From Streptomyces sp. 1-11 (lineage in GTDB: Bacteria > Actinomycetota > Actinomycetes > Streptomycetales > Streptomycetaceae), in the NCBI RefSeq assembly GCF_007176755.1, contig NZ_BJTV01000004.1:434001-498000 (forward strand): a stretch of DNA of 64,000 bases, given 5' to 3'. The position numbers were made by a program, and so were the translations under genes. Numbering within the stretch: the first letter of the stretch is position 1; each line of letters begins with the position of its first letter. The notes beneath the pieces were generated by a model. That model was not told the DNA's origin, made no database searches, and saw only the letters and a list, made by a program, of their open reading frames with translations. This document shows, piece after piece, positions 62,301 to 64,000 of the stretch.

Positions 62301-64000
62301 GTCGGGGGCGACCCGGGTGACCAGCAGGGCGCGCAGGTCGCGGCTGCCGCGGTCGACCAGGTGCTGGAGCCAGCGCAGCCAGGTGGGCAGCGTGGTGTGG
62401 TCCGGGGCCGGGCCGGCATCGGCGCAGCCCGCCAGGTCGACGACGGCGTCGAAGCGGTCCCAGCGGGTGCCGTCGGCGGCGAGTTCGGCGTCCAGCCGGT
62501 CGGCGGTGAGCACCTCGGCGGCGGGCAGCACGGCGGCGAGCCGGGCGGCCAGCGTCTCTGTGCCGGGGGCGGCGAGGACGGCGGTCAGGGCCGGGCGCGC
62601 GGTGCGGGAGGCGGGCGGGGCGGGCGTCCAGCGCCGGGTCAGGAGCATGCCGCCGTCGGCCGGCCGGCCGGTGAGGGCGGCCAGTTCGGCGTCGGCGGCG
62701 GCGAGCCAGACGCGGTCCCCGTCGAAGGGGTAGCCGGGCAGCGCCACCGGGCCGGGGCTGCCCGCCGGGTGCAGGACCGTCCAGTCGACGCCCTCGCCCC
62801 GGGTCCAGGCGGCGGCCAGGGCGGCGGGGTCCGCGGGCAACTCGGTGCCGGGGGCCGGGCGGCGCGGGTCGACCACACCGGTCCAACTGCCCGCCGGGCT
62901 GCCGCCGGCCGCGAACTCCTTCAGCTTCGCAGCGAGTTCGGGCAGTCCCTCGAAGAGGACGGCGAACCGGTGGGCCATGGCCTCGCGTCCGGTCTGCAGG
63001 GTCCAGGCCACCTGCTGGGGCGTCGCCCCGCCCGTCTCCGCGCGCAGGTGGCCGGCCAGACGCCGGGCCTGCGCGCGCAGCCGGCCGGCGTCCCGGGCGG
63101 AGAGGACCGCCAGCCGGCCGCCGGCCGGGGCGGCCGGGGCGGGCGTGTCCGGCCCGAGGTGCTCCTGGAGGATGATGTGGGCGTTGGTGCCGCCCGCGCC
63201 GAAGGAGCTGACACCCGCGGTGCGCGGCCGGACGGTGCCGTCCTCCCGCACCCGGCGCGGCCAGGGCGCCCGCTCGCGCTGGACCTCGAACGGGGTCGAC
63301 GTGAAGTCGATGTTCGGGTTGAGACGGTCGGCGTGCAGGGACGGGACCAGCTCGCCGTGCCGCATCTGCAGCAGCACCTTGGTGATCGCGGCGATGCCGG
63401 CGGCCGACTCGGCGTGCCCGATGTTGGACTTGACCGAGCCGATGGGCAGCCGCTCGGGCAGGTCGCCCTCGAACGCCCGCAGCATGCCGTTGACCTCGAC
63501 CGGGTCGCCGAGCGCGGTCCCGGTGCCGTGCGCCTCCAGGTAGTCGAGGTCGCCGGGGCGCAGTCCGGCGCGCTCCAGCGCGGACCGCACGAGGTCGCCC
63601 TGTGCCCGGGGGTTGGGGACGCTGTAACCGGCGCCCGCCCCGCCGTGGTTGACGGCGGACGCCTTGACCACGGCGAGCACGCGGTCGCCGTCGGCGACGG
63701 CCGCGTCCAGGCGCTTGAGCAGCACGGCGCCGGACCCCTCGGCCGGGACGTAGCCGGTGCCGCCCTCGCCGAAGCTGCGGCAGCGGCCGTCCTCGGCGAG
63801 GAAGCCCCGCTGGGCGAGCTGGAGGAACTTCACCGGGTGGCTGGAGATGTTGACGCCGCCCGCGACCGCGACGTCGCAGTCGCCGTTGCGGATGGCCAGG
63901 CAGGCCTGGTGGATGGTGACCAGCGAGGAGGAGCACATGGTGTCCAGGGCGACGCTGGGACCGGTGAAGTCGAAGAAGTACGACACCCGGTTCGCGACGG
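59349..64000 (-). CDS. Trans-AT polyketide synthase KS-KR-ACP-KS0 (5' end beyond window)
   Basis: The N-terminus lies right of the window; about 1,550 residues are visible. KS1 is complete from VANRVSYFFDF with DTMCSSS, HGTGT and SNIGH, a trans-AT type. No AT follows. The KR (about 62080-61400) has WVTGGTRGIG, YSSV and the catalytic Tyr in SDYAMAN. The ACP carries Ser in YGMDSI (60999-61001). KS2 has DTACSSA and PNIGH, but the HGTGT His is Asn (NGTGA; codon 59865-59867), marking it as a non-condensing KS0. The protein ends soon after KS2 without a thioesterase, so the chain must pass to another protein. Confidence 0.92.
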   Translation of the reverse strand, partial: VANRVSYFFDFTGPSVALDTMCSSSLVTIHQACLAIRNGDCDVAVAGGVNISSHPVKFLQLAQRGFLAEDGRCRSFGEGGTGYVPAEGSGAVLLKRLDAAVADGDRVLAVVKASAVNHGGAGAGYSVPNPRAQGDLVRSALERAGLRPGDLDYLEAHGTGTALGDPVEVNGMLRAFEGDLPERLPIGSVKSNIGHAESAAGIAAITKVLLQMRHGELVPSLHADRLNPNIDFTSTPFEVQRERAPWPRRVREDGTVRPRTAGVSSFGAGGTNAHIILQEHLGPDTPAPAAPAGGRLAVLSARDAGRLRAQARRLAGHLRAETGGATPQQVAWTLQTGREAMAHRFAVLFEGLPELAAKLKEFAAGGSPAGSWTGVVDPRRPAPGTELPADPAALAAAWTRGEGVDWTVLHPAGSPGPVALPGYPFDGDRVWLAAADAELAALTGRPADGGMLLTRRWTPAPPASRTARPALTAVLAAPGTETLAARLAAVLPAAEVLTADRLDAELAADGTRWDRFDAVVDLAGCADAGPAPDHTTLPTWLRWLQHLVDRGSRDLRALLVTRVAPDDTPGLGGAARIGLYRMLQSEYRHVRSRHLEIDGAAGDERLCRWVADELSYDDEPAEVAYRDGVRHLARLAEEPGGAGEAPRFPAGHVLWVTGGTRGIGLLTARHFVAAHGVRKLVLTGREELPPRAEWAAHIAQDGPLGRKLRPLAELAAQGVELEVVAVPLEEREALAKALADVRGRLGPVGGVVHSAGVTDFENPAFVRKPHSGVARVLGPKVFGLDALLEVFRDEPLSLFVVYSSVAAAVPALAVGQSDYAMANAYLDAVARHRPYGLPVVSVEWPSWKDTGMGEARSAAYRASGLAALSDEQGLALLERALGSGARVVMPVVPRPDAGFDPARLTARRLDPAPPTATAPAAVPAPAGPAISATAPATEAPAVPGAPLAAAPAAGPDEDARVRAAVGAAASWLLDRLAEELRFDRARLAGDVPVQDYGMDSIMVSQLVQSVAKRLDVSVDPSALLEHPTVDAFAGHLAEAHRTELLAVFGAPAADTGPAPAPAGTPAAGSPRGLDTAPASPAPAAGPAAPDIAVVGLSCRFPDAGSADAYWELLRQGRSALRPVPDERFGRPLGHHAGLLPGVLRFDPEAFLLSEADVAAMDPQALLLLEEVNNAVHHAGYRPAELKGRKVGVYVGGRATHTPDPDALERSKNPVVVTGQNYLAANVSQFFDFQGPSLVVDTACSSALVAMDTAVQALRTGSVEAAVVAGVSLLADDRAHQVFGRRGLLNPGPEFHVFDRRAAGLVLGEGVGVVVLKPLAAARAAGDRVLAVLRGIAVNNDGRTAGPATPNLQAQKAVMTEALARSGHAPGDIGWVETNGTGAAVTDLLELKAIDGVYGAAATRSSPVALGSVKPNIGHPLAAEGIAAFIKVVLMLHHRTQVPFRSGQQPLPHFDLDASALYFPRQAAPWPAAAEAAALNCFADGGTNAHLLLAPAPADHLAARAPLPGPPLDRRTVVRGPAGPAESTAPTGPVPPAEPAPTGLFWDTYR

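Overview
The window is very high-GC DNA with Streptomyces-style gene organisation: GTG/TTG starts, ATGA/GTGA overlaps, a SARP activator, a PaaX regulator, bacterial Hen1/Pnkp remnants and F420-type enzymes. It reads as a Streptomyces or close-relative chromosome segment with two biosynthetic loci separated by ordinary and accessory genes.

Region 1 (1 to about 24,950) looks like one SARP-controlled cluster for an azoxy (N-N bonded) lipid/polyketide of the valanimycin type. On the minus strand are a type I PKS (runs off the left edge) and its ACP. The plus operon 4206-16366 encodes an aldehyde dehydrogenase, an acyl-CoA-dehydrogenase-fold amine N-hydroxylase (VlmH-like), a class III aminotransferase, an SRPBCC protein, a small membrane protein (VlmO candidate), a flavin reductase (VlmR-like), a di-iron oxidase (VlmB-like), KASIII, ACP, KASII, an amino-acid permease and a seryl-tRNA synthetase (VlmL-like). 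A minus operon 20236-16456 encodes a desaturase, an MFS exporter, a ferredoxin and an InhA-type reductase. A seryl-tRNA-dependent transferase (VlmA-like), a 49-aa protein, a SARP and an acyl-CoA carboxylase beta/epsilon pair complete the set. The model is: chain to aldehyde to amine to hydroxylamine; seryl transfer from Ser-tRNA; then N-N bond formation and oxidation. The most striking element is a tRNA-Ser-like gene at 21923-22016, next to the transferase gene. It has good acceptor, D, variable and T arms but no usable anticodon arm, and it lies behind its own set of 11-bp-spaced SARP-type repeats. I propose a tRNA dedicated to metabolism rather than translation. Similar repeat sets precede the PKS/ACP, the long operon, the desaturase operon and the carboxylase genes.

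Region 2 (25,000-38,200) is mostly chromosomal metabolism: a secreted DUF6299-type protein; a 2-aminobenzoyl-CoA (anthranilate) degradation locus with a PaaX regulator and the same 13-bp palindrome at two promoters; an ATP-binding anti-sigma-like protein; a cationic amino-acid permease; and ornithine carbamoyltransferase plus arginine deiminase.

Region 3 (38,190-42,873) is the worn remnant of a mobile element inserted in a Hen1-Pnkp RNA-repair operon. Only the Pnkp C-terminus and Hen1 N-terminus survive on either side. The element holds a GntR regulator, small membrane proteins (one TRADD-N-associated type) and a RecA-like ATPase gene with an amber codon and a truncated end.

Region 4 (43,000-56,000) is core-like: F420-type oxidoreductase, MazG-like pyrophosphohydrolase, AAA ATPase, SepF, a membrane glycosyltransferase-like protein, methylmalonyl-CoA mutase (two subunits) with MeaB, and a GNAT acetyltransferase with a duplicated 3' end.

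Region 5 (56,101 to the right edge) is the start of a trans-AT PKS cluster on the minus strand: an acylhydrolase-acyltransferase-enoylreductase fusion preceded by a KS-KR-ACP-KS0 synthase that runs off the window. All functional calls are from reading the sequence; no database search was run.
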